Shown here: one piece after another, positions 27,218-35,537 of the stretch | How the letters are laid out: every line of letters starts with the position of its first letter | How positions within the stretch are numbered: the first letter of the stretch is position 1 | Source: Bacillota bacterium | GTDB lineage: Bacteria; Bacillota; Clostridia; Oscillospirales; Ruminococcaceae | Assembly: GCA_029572815.1 (NCBI GenBank) | Contig: JAKPUQ010000191.1 | Coordinates: 1-59,493, forward strand | Direction of reading: 5' to 3' | DNA length: 59,493 nt | Made by a program: the position numbers and the translations under genes | The notes under the pieces: model-generated | What the model saw: only the letters and a program-made list of their open reading frames with translations | What the model was told of the DNA's origin: nothing | Databases searched by the model: none

Positions 27218-28344
27218 TACAGTCTCTCCCTGAAGTCGGAATAGCCGAAGCTGCGAAGCTCCTCAAAGCTGCCGTCCTTTTTCAGCAGCAGTATATGAGG
27301 CAGCGGCATACCGTTGAAGGTGTTGTTCTTCACCATGGAGTATATAGCCATGTCGCCGAAGACCAGCCTGTCGCCGATATGGAGCTCCTCGTCGAAGGAG
27401 TACCCCCCTATTACGTCGCCTGCGAGACAGGTTTGTGAGCCAAGGCGGTAGCTGAACTGCTTTTCGCCGCTATCTCCCGAACCCACAAGAGGCGGACGGT
27501 AGGGCATTTCCAGTACATCGGGCATATGGCAGGCAGCAGAGGTGTCAAGGATAGCGATGGGCATATCGTTTTTAGTGATGTCCAGCACCTCGGTCACCAA
27601 CCAGCCTGCATTGAGGGCTATAGCCTCGCCGGGCTCAAGAAAGACCTCCAGCCCGTACTTCTCCTGCATACGGCGGATACACTTCTCAAGCCTCGGTATG
27701 TCGTAGTCGGCACGGGTGATATGATGACCTCCGCCGAAGTTTATCCACTCCATTTTCGGAAGTATATCCCCGAATTTCTCCTCTATGGCGTTCAGGGTGG
27801 TCTCCAGATCGTCGGAGTTCTGCTCGCAGAGAGTGTGGAAATGAAGTCCCGTAACGCCCTCAAGGTCGTCATCGCGGAAGTTCTCCCGTGTGATACCCAG
27901 TCTTGATTTAGGTGAGCAGGGGTCGTATATCTCGTGTCCCTCCTGAGTGGAGCACTGAGGATTTATGCGGAGACCTATCTTCTTCCCTGCCGAAAGTACG
28001 CGGTCACGGTACCTGTCCAGCTGAGTGAAGGAATTAAAGATGATATGACCGCAGTACGAGATTATCTCGTCTATCTCGCTCTCGCGGTAGGCAGCGGAAA
28101 AAACGTGATTTTCCTTTCCCATCTCCTCATAGCCCAGCCTTGCCTCATAGAGACCGCTGCAAGCCGTTCCCGAAAGGTACTCCCCAATGAGGGGATAGAG
28201 GTGATAGCAGGAAAAAGCCTTCTGAGCAAGGAGTATCTTTGCGCCTGTGCGCTGTGACACTCCGCGGAGTATCTCCAGATTACGGATAAGCGCCGACTCA
28301 TCCACTATGTAGCAGGGAGTCGGCACTTTTTTAACATCAAACAT
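27217..28344 (-). CDS. nspC: Carboxynorspermidine/carboxyspermidine decarboxylase
   Basis: PLP enzyme of the alanine-racemase fold that decarboxylates carboxyspermidine to spermidine. 375 aa. KVPTPCYIVDESALIRNLEIL at the N terminus, PLP-lysine in GAKILLAQKAFSCY (about 35-48), FHTLCEQNSDDLE, NFGGGHHITRADYD for phosphate binding and LEPGEAI near 240. Lies 3 kb downstream of the carboxyspermidine dehydrogenase gene, which makes its substrate. Stop and the next ATG overlap. Confidence 0.94.
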   Translation of the reverse strand: MFDVKKVPTPCYIVDESALIRNLEILRGVSQRTGAKILLAQKAFSCYHLYPLIGEYLSGTACSGLYEARLGYEEMGKENHVFSAAYRESEIDEIISYCGHIIFNSFTQLDRYRDRVLSAGKKIGLRINPQCSTQEGHEIYDPCSPKSRLGITRENFRDDDLEGVTGLHFHTLCEQNSDDLETTLNAIEEKFGDILPKMEWINFGGGHHITRADYDIPRLEKCIRRMQEKYGLEVFLEPGEAIALNAGWLVTEVLDITKNDMPIAILDTSAACHMPDVLEMPYRPPLVGSGDSGEKQFSYRLGSQTCLAGDVIGGYSFDEELHIGDRLVFGDMAIYSMVKNNTFNGMPLPHILLLKKDGSFEELRSFGYSDFRERL

Positions 28345-28345
28345 T

Positions 28346-29017
28346 TTACTTTACGTCTGCAAGGAAGTCGTTCATTGTGATCTGAACTCTGGGTGAACCG
28401 TCCTCGGCAGGATCTATCATCTCAACCTTATCCATGACAATGGGAGAGTCAGGTGCGGATACAGTGCCGTCGCCGCCCATTGAACGGGGAACCTTGAGGA
28501 AGTCATCAACGACCTCCATGCCCTCTGTTACCTTGCCGAATGCAGCATAGTTGCCGTCAAGGAAGGTGCAGTCATCTGTGTAGCAGATGAAGAACTGGCT
28601 GGACGCACTGTCGGGGTCCAAGCTTCTTGCCATGGAGATAACTCCGCGGGTATGTGAGAGGGGGTTCTCAACGCCGTTGCTGGAGAACTCGCCCTTTATG
28701 GTCTTGTCGCTGCCGCCCATGCCTGTGCCCTCGGGATCGCCGCCCTGAGCCATGAAGTCGTCGACTACACGGTGGAAGGTAAGTCCGTCATAGAAGCCGC
28801 TCTTTACCAGATTCTCGAAGTTCTCGCAGGTAATGGGAGCTGCCTTTGTGTCCAGTTCGATAACGATGGTATTGCCCGATGCACTGCCTGCTGCCTTAGT
28901 TGCCTCGGTCTTGTCCGGGGTGCTTGTTGCAGCGTCCTTGCCGCAGCCCACCAGCATGAGCATTGTTGTTGCAGCAGCTACAGCCGCTGTCTTCTTTAAA
29001 GCCTCAAAAAAATTCAT
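28346..29017 (-). CDS. Lipoprotein cyclophilin-type peptidyl-prolyl isomerase
   Basis: 223 aa. N-terminal signal with lipobox MLMLVGCGKD (Cys 25), so an outer-face membrane lipoprotein. Cyclophilin fold: KAAPITCENFENLV, FHRVVDDFMAQGGDPEGTG (catalytic Arg, about 82-99), SMARSLDPDSASSQFFI and FGKVTEGMEVVD. Probably assists folding of secreted proteins, fitting a heavily secreting cell. It is 1 nt from nspC although functionally unrelated. Confidence 0.94.
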   Translation of the reverse strand: MNFFEALKKTAAVAAATTMLMLVGCGKDAATSTPDKTEATKAAGSASGNTIVIELDTKAAPITCENFENLVKSGFYDGLTFHRVVDDFMAQGGDPEGTGMGGSDKTIKGEFSSNGVENPLSHTRGVISMARSLDPDSASSQFFICYTDDCTFLDGNYAAFGKVTEGMEVVDDFLKVPRSMGGDGTVSAPDSPIVMDKVEMIDPAEDGSPRVQITMNDFLADVK

Positions 29018-29035
29018 ATTTATTCCTCCTGTTTT

Positions 29036-29524
29036 CTATTCAGTGCCGACGAATGCCAGCCTTCTGACTATTTTAAGCCCTGTAAGTGAAAATCCGATGA
29101 CAGCTCCGAAAAAATTCAGTATAAAGTCATCAATGTCACAGCTTCCCCGCATGGTGAGGAACTGCAAAAGCTCCACAGCTATGATGACCGCTGCCGCAGT
29201 AATGGCGAAATTTCGGAACCTGCGCTGCTTTTTCCATATGGCAGGGAAAAATATCCCCGCAGGCAGGAAAACAGCCAGATTGCCCCAGATATTCACCAGG
29301 GAAATGTCCCCGTAGACATTATCATTGCGGTGGTAATATCCTGCGAACTCCGCAATGGTCCTGAAGGGGACAAAATTGGTATTATATCGGAAATACTCAC
29401 GATATGTGAGATGCTCCCACATACTCATCCGCATGAAAAAGAGCAGATAGAGAGCGGCGATGACATAGACTCCGAAAAGGATATATATCGCCGCTCTGCC
29501 TATACGATCTATGCTTTTTCCCAT
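29036..29524 (-). CDS. VanZ-like membrane protein
   Basis: 162 aa with about four membrane segments. NFVPFRTIAEFAGYYH, NIWGNLAVFLPAGIFFP and ELLQFLTMRGSCDIDDFILN are the conserved VanZ-family blocks. Role unknown; in the vancomycin cluster VanZ gives low-level teicoplanin resistance. One nucleotide overlap with the dehydrogenase upstream. Confidence 0.9.
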   Translation of the reverse strand: MGKSIDRIGRAAIYILFGVYVIAALYLLFFMRMSMWEHLTYREYFRYNTNFVPFRTIAEFAGYYHRNDNVYGDISLVNIWGNLAVFLPAGIFFPAIWKKQRRFRNFAITAAAVIIAVELLQFLTMRGSCDIDDFILNFFGAVIGFSLTGLKIVRRLAFVGTE

Positions 29525-30726
29525 CAGTCAACGAGAGTTGGATTGAAGTCCTCCTCCCAAGGAAGTCCCCACTTGTTGAGAGCCTCCATGAAGGGATCGG
29601 GATCAAACTCCTCGATGTTGTAGACGCCTGCCTTCTTCCAGGTGCCTGTCATTATCATCATAGCGCCGATCATAGCGGGAACGCCTGTGGTGTAAGAGAT
29701 AGCCTGTGAGCCGACCTCCTTGTAGCACTCCTGATGATCGCAGATATTGTAGAGGTAGTAATTCTTGTCCTTGCCGTCCTTCTTGCCGCGGAAGATACAG
29801 CCGATGTTGGTCTTGCCCACTGTTCTCGGACCCAGTGAAGCAGGATCGGGAAGAACTGCTTTCAGGAACTGGAGTGGAACTATCTCCCTGCCCTCATACA
29901 TGATAGGCTCGATAGATGTCATGCCCACGTTCTCAAGGCACTTGAGGTGTGTGAGATAGCTCTGACCGAAGGTCATGAAGAAGCGAATACGCTTGATGCC
30001 CTTGATGTTAAGCGCAAGTGACTCCAGCTCCTCGTGGTGGAGGAGGTACATATCCTTCTCGCCTACGCCCTTGAAGTTGTAAACGCGCTTGATCTCCATG
30101 GGCTCGGTCTCTACCCACTTGCCGTCCTCGATGTAGCTTCCCTTAGCGGATACCTCGCGGATATTGATCTCGGGGTTGAAGTTGGTAGCGAAGGGATAAC
30201 CGTGGTCGCCGCCGTTGCAGTCCAGAATGTCGATATAGTTTATCTCGTCGAACTCATGCTTCATTGCATAAGCGGAGAAAACGCCTGTAACACCGGGGTC
30301 GAAGCCGCTGCCCAGGAGGGCTGTTATGCCTGCCCGCTCGAACCTCTCGCGGTACGCCCACTGCCACTTGTACTCAAACTTTGCAGTATCAAGGGGCTCA
30401 TAGTTTGCAGTGTCAACATAGTGTGTCTTTGTAGCCAGACAAGCGTCCATGATAGTCAGATCCTGATAAGGAAGCGCCAGATTGAGCACTACGTCGGGCT
30501 TATAGCTGTTGATAAGAGCAACGAGCTCGTCAACATTGTCAGCGTTGACCTGAGCGGTCTCGATGACGGTCTTTGTAGTGGGCTGGAGCTTCTCCTTCAG
30601 CGCATCGCACTTTGACTTAGTGCGGCTTGCGATCATTATGCCCTCAAACACCTCGCTGTTCTGACAGCACTTGTGGATAGCAACGGAAGCAACTCCTCCG
30701 CAGCCGATGATCATACATTTTCCCAT
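29524..30726 (-). CDS. Carboxyspermidine dehydrogenase (saccharopine dehydrogenase family)
   Basis: 400 aa. Rossmann motif MIIGCGGVASVAIHKC at 5-20, then ASRTKSKCDALKEKL; GSGFDPGVTGVFSAYAMKH and QAISYTTGVPAMIGAMMI are typical of the Lys1-like CASDH group. It would condense putrescine with aspartate semialdehyde and reduce the product with NADPH to carboxyspermidine, feeding NspC. The nearby nspC is the main reason for choosing CASDH over saccharopine dehydrogenase. GGAGG precedes ATG 30726. The 155-nt gap upstream (30727-30881) holds a possible hairpin and no clear promoter. Confidence 0.9.
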   Translation of the reverse strand: MGKCMIIGCGGVASVAIHKCCQNSEVFEGIMIASRTKSKCDALKEKLQPTTKTVIETAQVNADNVDELVALINSYKPDVVLNLALPYQDLTIMDACLATKTHYVDTANYEPLDTAKFEYKWQWAYRERFERAGITALLGSGFDPGVTGVFSAYAMKHEFDEINYIDILDCNGGDHGYPFATNFNPEINIREVSAKGSYIEDGKWVETEPMEIKRVYNFKGVGEKDMYLLHHEELESLALNIKGIKRIRFFMTFGQSYLTHLKCLENVGMTSIEPIMYEGREIVPLQFLKAVLPDPASLGPRTVGKTNIGCIFRGKKDGKDKNYYLYNICDHQECYKEVGSQAISYTTGVPAMIGAMMIMTGTWKKAGVYNIEEFDPDPFMEALNKWGLPWEEDFNPTLVD

Positions 30727-30881
30727 TTTTTATTCCTCCGTATTTATATTTTTTTACTTGTTGATCTGTTTATAATTGAACATCCTGTCTTCTCAGGTTA
30801 TCAGGAACAGCGCCATAATAGCGGCACTGGAGCCTGAAAACAGAACTTCCTTCACTGTCGGATCTTACCTCCGTAAAGCGC

Positions 30882-31343
30882 TCATCTGAGCATTAGCTTC
30901 ATAGGCGTATAGGAAGAAGCGGCCTTCTCAAAGCCCAGCTTTTTATAGAGCAGGTAGCCGTCCTTGGTGGCTTTAAGCTCGATATAGTCAAGCTCCATGG
31001 TCTTTGCGTCTGCAATGAGGAGCTCCATGAGAGCTGTGGCGATACCCTGTCTGCGCTTGCTCGCCTCGGTATAGACGTTGAGCACAGTTCCCACACGTCC
31101 GTTGGGGAAGTTGGGATTAGGCGGCATCTCCCTCACTGTCAGGAAGGCGGAGCCGATTATCTTTCCCTCGTCCTCAGCCAGATATGCGAAGAAGTCGCAG
31201 TTAAGGTGGTCGGCGTAGTATCTGGGCAGCCTTGCATTTATCCTTGCCGCCCCAGCGTCAGTCATAAAGGGGAAATCCTCGCGAAGGTACTTCATTCGTA
31301 TTTCCGCAAGTCCCGAAACATTCTGTGCTCTGAAAATATTCAT
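30882..31343 (-). CDS. GNAT family N-acetyltransferase
   Basis: 153 aa. The acetyl-CoA loop is KRRQGIATALMELLIADAK and the end DGYLLYKKLGFEKA is standard. N-terminal substrate half IRMKYLREDFPFMTDA is close to many Firmicute GNATs of unknown target. It starts 5 nt after the preceding membrane-protein gene, inside the polyamine cluster. Confidence 0.88.
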   Translation of the reverse strand: MNIFRAQNVSGLAEIRMKYLREDFPFMTDAGAARINARLPRYYADHLNCDFFAYLAEDEGKIIGSAFLTVREMPPNPNFPNGRVGTVLNVYTEASKRRQGIATALMELLIADAKTMELDYIELKATKDGYLLYKKLGFEKAASSYTPMKLMLR

Positions 31344-31348
31344 ATATA

Positions 31349-31927
31349 TCAGCCTCTGTAGTCGTCATTGGGGTCGTAATTCTCCTCCTGCGGAGAAGAA
31401 GTATAAACTGTTTCTGTTTTTTTGTTTTTGCTGATGCGTATCAGAACGATAACGATAATGATAACAACCAGCAGCATGATCACAGGGAATATCATCACCA
31501 TAAGGAATACTCCCGTAATGCTCCTGCTCGCCTTATTGAATATGGTTTTTGAATTGAAGGCAGGGTCTGTCATTCTTCCGGGGAAGTGGGAGGAGATCCT
31601 TATCTCCACTTTCTGTCCCTCAACATATTTCTTCTCCGCTGAGCTTACTCCCGCAGGAACGCGATAAGTATTTCCATCGTATTCATACTCATACACGGGG
31701 GTATAGAACGTTGTGCCGTCCTCATCGTGGCGAACCATATTCTCGGTTATCACCGCAGTGATAACTGTATCATAGTTGTTATCATCAATATTCATGGAGT
31801 CGTCAGCCAGCTTTTTCACAGTAAGAAAAGGTATAGCGGTAAAGGCAACGATACACAATATGATAATTACTCCGACAATAATTACAGCTGTCAGAATGCT
31901 TCTTTGATTTCTGTTACCATTTTCCAT
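31349..31927 (-). CDS. DUF3592-like membrane protein, paralogue 1
   Basis: 192 aa. ATG 31927 follows GGGAGGA; an upstream ATG (31954) has none. Two membrane segments (about 11-33 and 133-160) enclose an extracytoplasmic domain with YEYEYDGNTYRVPAGV and KYVEGQKVEIRIS, the pattern of DUF3592 domains. A cytosolic tail ends in DPNDDYRG, identical to that of the third paralogue upstream. Function unknown. Its first 14 nt overlap the middle paralogue. Confidence 0.8.
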   Translation of the reverse strand: MENGNRNQRSILTAVIIVGVIIILCIVAFTAIPFLTVKKLADDSMNIDDNNYDTVITAVITENMVRHDEDGTTFYTPVYEYEYDGNTYRVPAGVSSAEKKYVEGQKVEIRISSHFPGRMTDPAFNSKTIFNKASRSITGVFLMVMIFPVIMLLVVIIIVIVLIRISKNKKTETVYTSSPQEENYDPNDDYRG

Positions 31928-32481
31928 AGATATCCTCCCTTTCCTTGGGGTCATTCCTGCTTCGGCGCCTGATGTATATCCAGCCGCCTGCTATGGCTGC
32001 AAGTAGAATCACGTTCATTATCACAGCCTTTATGACATACTTTTTGCATCCTCTTCCGATATCCTCGCGTTCAGCCTCGATAAGTGCCATGTCAGCACAT
32101 TCCCCGGGGTTCCTGCTGTCTATCATGATGTCGGTGGTATCGCCCACATTGTAGAATTTTCCGTCGCCGCATTCATCGGTATAGATGTAGCAGACTCCGC
32201 CGAACTCATATCTGTAGGTATAGTTGTAGCCGTCCACAATGTCAAGCTTCTCATTGTATCTTTCCTCTACTGCAACTATGGTGGCAGTAAGCGATGTATC
32301 GCAGTTTTCTGTCATCTCTGCCAGCTTTCTGTTGGTAAACAGCCATACTCCCAGCGGAGAGAGATAGCCTCCGCAGCAGCAGAGACACAGCATGAACACA
32401 GTAAAAACTATGAGCAGTGTCCTTGCCCCTTTTTGTAAGGAAGGGTGCCTTTACCTGACCGCCCCCGTTATTATCGTTCAT
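31914..32481 (-). pseudogene. DUF3592-like membrane protein, paralogue 2, frameshifted near its start
   Basis: ATG 32481 (GAGGT upstream) opens MNDNNGGGQVKAPFLTK and then goes out of frame; the rest, ARTLLIVFTVFMLCLCCCGG onward, is in another frame. Removing one T from the T5 run at 32430-32434 (A5 on the coding strand) joins them into a 188-aa protein with a complete first membrane segment. The second frame alone could start at GTG 32399 but has no ribosome site and would cut that segment. Domain: NYTYRYEFGGVCYIYTDE and VGDTTDIMIDSRNPGE as in its neighbours, second membrane segment near the end. It lacks the DPNDDYRG tail. Likely an indel error or recent decay. Confidence 0.75.
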
Positions 32482-32505
32482 ATCCCATTACCTCTGTATT
32501 ATTGA

Positions 32506-33135
32506 TCAGCCTCTGTAATCGTCGTTGGGATCTCTTTCCTCCATAGAGTAAAGGTCCACGCCGTAAATATCGATATTCGCCTGTTTTCTGCGCTTTGATG
32601 CTCTCCTCATGAGCATGATGACCACTATAACGATGATCAAAGGTATCAGTATGACTGCAAAAGCGCCCCATAAAAGGATACGATATACCTTCATGCTGTC
32701 CTCAAAAAACGCAGGATCATAGAACTCTCTCGGAGAATCTGATTTTATCTTTATATCTACTTTTTCGCCCTTGCTGCGGTACTGCTTGGCGTATTCCTCA
32801 GCATTGGCGCTGAGATACCGCTCCCCGTTGTACGTATATTCATATGTGATAATGTAATGGGTCTCGGGGCCGTCCTTGTAATTGACTGTCTGCTCCTTGA
32901 CATCGATAACAACTGCCTGTACCTCAGTGTCATATTTCTTCGTTTCATCAAGGATCTCAGTTTTATAGCCAACAATTATATTGAAAGCAGGTCCCATAAT
33001 GGGAAGGCAGCAGATAACCGCCATAAATGCTATGATCGCAAACGCTGCCACAGCCCCCGGCTTTTTAGGTCTCTGTCCGTTGACAGGAGCAGATCCGTAC
33101 CCGCGATCTGCGCCGTATCCATTATAATTATTCAT
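32506..33135 (-). CDS. DUF3592-like membrane protein, paralogue 3
   Basis: 209 aa. Gly/Tyr/Asn-rich cytosolic N terminus (MNNYNGYGADRGYGSAP), membrane segment about 28-52, an extracytoplasmic domain with YIITYEYTYNGERYLSA and KGEKVDIKIKSDSP, second segment about 150-172 and a tail ending MEERDPNDDYRG. The ATG overlaps the speB stop by 4 nt, so it is translated with the polyamine genes. Function unknown. Confidence 0.8.
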   Translation of the reverse strand: MNNYNGYGADRGYGSAPVNGQRPKKPGAVAAFAIIAFMAVICCLPIMGPAFNIIVGYKTEILDETKKYDTEVQAVVIDVKEQTVNYKDGPETHYIITYEYTYNGERYLSANAEEYAKQYRSKGEKVDIKIKSDSPREFYDPAFFEDSMKVYRILLWGAFAVILIPLIIVIVVIMLMRRASKRRKQANIDIYGVDLYSMEERDPNDDYRG

Positions 33136-33983
33136 GACAGTGAAAGAAGCATTTCCCTGATGATCTTGCAGGCAACGGCGGTGGAAACTCCGCTCTGATC
33201 GTAAACGGGACTGAGCTCGTTGACATCACAGCCCACGATATTGAGCCTGCTGCACACAAGGGTTACAGCCTTCCTCAGTTCATCGAATGTAACTCCTCCT
33301 GCCTCGGGAGCGCCAGTTCCCGGGAACACCGAGGGATCCAGAACGTCCAGATCCAGAGTGAAGTAAACATTCTTTCCCTTCAGCCTCTCAACAACGTCCT
33401 CCAGACCGTCGAAGCTGAACTTATGCATTTCAGTATGTCCGTCGGCGAAGATGAACTCCTCGCAGTCGCCGCTTCTGATACCGAACTGGAAGATATGACC
33501 GTCCCCAACAAGCTCATGGCAGCGCCTGAGCACGCAGGCGTGGGACAGCTTCTGACCGAGATAATCATCACGGAGGTCGGCATGGGCGTCGAAATGTACG
33601 ATATAAAGATCATCGTACTTCTCCTTCACAGCCCTGACAGAGCCCAGGGTGACCAGGTGCTCGCCGCCGATCATGAAGGGCAGCTTTCCGTCAGCCAGTA
33701 TCTGACCGGAACGTGCGGTTATATCCGCAACAGCTCCGTCGGTGTTTCCGAAGGGCAGCTCCAGGTCTCCGCTGTCGAAATAGCTGTGATCTGTCATATC
33801 CTTATCCTGATAGGGGCTGTAGGTCTCTATGCCGAAGCTCTCGTTCCTGATGGCAGAGGGTGCGAACCTTGTGCCGGGACGGAAGCTTGTGGTGCCGTCA
33901 AAGCCTGCTCCGAAGAGGACTATTTTTGCGTCCTCATACTCACTGTCGCAGGCGATGAAGGTCTGTATATTCTTATTCAACAT
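33132..33983 (-). CDS. speB: Agmatinase (ureohydrolase family)
   Basis: Hydrolyses agmatine to putrescine and urea with a binuclear Mn centre. 283 aa. Metal ligands in GGEHLVTLG (about 106), FDAHADLRDDY (about 130) and LDLDVLDPSVFPG (about 210); SHACVLRRC and ELSPVYDQSGVSTAVA are also typical. It overlaps speE by 11 nt. With SpeA it makes putrescine from arginine. Confidence 0.95.
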   Translation of the reverse strand: MLNKNIQTFIACDSEYEDAKIVLFGAGFDGTTSFRPGTRFAPSAIRNESFGIETYSPYQDKDMTDHSYFDSGDLELPFGNTDGAVADITARSGQILADGKLPFMIGGEHLVTLGSVRAVKEKYDDLYIVHFDAHADLRDDYLGQKLSHACVLRRCHELVGDGHIFQFGIRSGDCEEFIFADGHTEMHKFSFDGLEDVVERLKGKNVYFTLDLDVLDPSVFPGTGAPEAGGVTFDELRKAVTLVCSRLNIVGCDVNELSPVYDQSGVSTAVACKIIREMLLSLS

Positions 33984-34824
33984 CTTTAAGAAGCTCCTCT
34001 ACATAGCACGGCAGAGCGAATGCGCCCGTGTGGAGTCTGGGGTTGTAGTATCTGGTCTTGATGCCCAGCATACTCCACTTTGTGCCGTTGTAATCGTTGG
34101 TGGGGTGATATTTCTTTGAGGCAAAGCCGAAGAGCCAGTGTCCCGACGGATAGGTGGGAATATGAGCCTGATAGACCTTGCTTATGGGGAAGCTCTCCAC
34201 TATGCGCTTGTGGGAGCGCTGCATGGCTGCGGCGTCCTCGTCATAGAAGGGACTTTCATGCTGATTTACCATGATACCGTCATCGCGGAGCGCCTTGAAG
34301 CAGCTTCCGTAGAACTCCTTGGTGAACAGTCCCTCTCCGGGACCGAAGGGGTCCGTAGAGTCAACGATGATAACGTCATACTGGTCGTTGCAGCGGCGTA
34401 TGAACTTCACACCGTCCTCATAGTACACATGGACTCTGGGATCGTCGAAGCGGCAGGCAGTAGCGGGCAGGTACTTCTTGCAGATCTCCACCACCAGCTC
34501 GTCTATCTCCACCAGGTCTATGCTCTCCACAGAGGGATAGCGGGTAAGCTCGCGGACAACTCCGCCATCACCGGCGCCGATGACCAGGATATTCTTTGGA
34601 TTTGGGTGCACTGCCATAGGGACGTGGGTTATCATCTCGTGATAGATGAACTCGTCCTTTTCTGTGAGCATCATATAGCCGTCCAGGGTGAGGAAGCGGC
34701 CGAATTCCTTGGAATCGAAAACGTCGATACGCTGGAATTCACTGTTTCCGCTGTAAAGCTGATGATCTACCTTTATCGAAAAATTAACATTGGGAGTATG
34801 TCTCTCCGTGAACCATAATTCCAT
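33973..34824 (-). CDS. speE: Spermidine synthase (aminopropyltransferase)
   Basis: Transfers aminopropyl from decarboxylated SAM to putrescine. 283 aa. MELWFTERHTPNVNFSIKV, QRIDVFDSKEFGRFLTLDG, HVPMAVHPNPKNILVIGAGDG (the SAM-binding GAGDGG) and IIVDSTDPFGPGEGLF are standard for SpeE. RBS GGAGG at about 34832. Needs SpeD product, encoded 2 kb upstream in the same operon. Confidence 0.96.
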   Translation of the reverse strand: MELWFTERHTPNVNFSIKVDHQLYSGNSEFQRIDVFDSKEFGRFLTLDGYMMLTEKDEFIYHEMITHVPMAVHPNPKNILVIGAGDGGVVRELTRYPSVESIDLVEIDELVVEICKKYLPATACRFDDPRVHVYYEDGVKFIRRCNDQYDVIIVDSTDPFGPGEGLFTKEFYGSCFKALRDDGIMVNQHESPFYDEDAAAMQRSHKRIVESFPISKVYQAHIPTYPSGHWLFGFASKKYHPTNDYNGTKWSMLGIKTRYYNPRLHTGAFALPCYVEELLKDVE

Positions 34825-34891
34825 ACTATACCTCCGTTCAGTAACAGACCTGTTTTCTGCACGGGTCTGTGGGTGTGAGAGTTGACAGTTC

Positions 34892-34943
34892 AGAGCTGAA
34901 AGCCATGATGTACAAAAGCCTTCAGCACTCTACTTTCAGCTCT
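34892..34943. repeat. Inverted repeat between the membrane gene and speE
   Basis: AGAGCTGAAAG (34892-34902) and CTTTCAGCTCT (34933-34943), perfect 11 bp with a 30-nt loop, in the 130-nt gap 34825-34954. No U-tract, so it is a transcript hairpin or a processing site rather than a terminator. Confidence 0.6.
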
Positions 34944-34954
34944 CAGGCTGAAAA

Positions 34955-35464
34955 TTACTTTCTGTCTGCGGGAGGGCCTCCTGCTGCGACAGGATCAAAA
35001 CCTGCGGCCTTGAATGAAAGCTTCTTGTAAACAGGTGTTACGATAAGGATTATAACGTAAGCTACGACGAGGCTGATGATGAGCGACTTCAGGAACATTA
35101 CCATGAAGGGTGGGAGCTCTGCGCGACCGCGGCTCATTTTCATAGCCATTTTGCGTGCGAGAGCTATCATAGCCAGTGTGATGATAGGTGTGTAGATTAT
35201 GTCAGAGATAAGAGCTGAAACAAGTTTGGCAGGAACACCGTTCTCCTTGAGACCCATAGCCTTTACAGCGCCTCTCTCCACCTTCATCATAGGTACCACA
35301 AAGCCGATGATAAGGCTGATTATCGTACTTACAACGAAGCTTATGAGAAATGCGGGGAGCTTAAATCCGTCGCCGCCTGTGAGATTTCCCACCAGCGAGA
35401 GGAAGAAGCTGAGCGTAACTCCCATAAGGAGACTCATAGTGATTCCGATTTTCTTCATGTTCAT
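34955..35464 (-). CDS. Multi-pass membrane protein of unknown function
   Basis: 169 aa with four hydrophobic segments (about 6-20, 30-52, 88-104, 125-148). ATG 35464 is chosen because GGAAGG lies just upstream; the open frame runs further without a site. The plan recalls small DUF2798-like proteins but I cannot place it. Being between speA and speE it might export or import a polyamine or its precursor; no transporter motif supports that. Confidence 0.7.
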   Translation of the reverse strand: MNMKKIGITMSLLMGVTLSFFLSLVGNLTGGDGFKLPAFLISFVVSTIISLIIGFVVPMMKVERGAVKAMGLKENGVPAKLVSALISDIIYTPIITLAMIALARKMAMKMSRGRAELPPFMVMFLKSLIISLVVAYVIILIVTPVYKKLSFKAAGFDPVAAGGPPADRK

Positions 35465-35537
35465 GTTTTTACCTTCCTTAAAGAAAAAATATATTATATA
35501 AAACGTCTTCCGCCGCGGCGGTATGCGTTTCATATCA

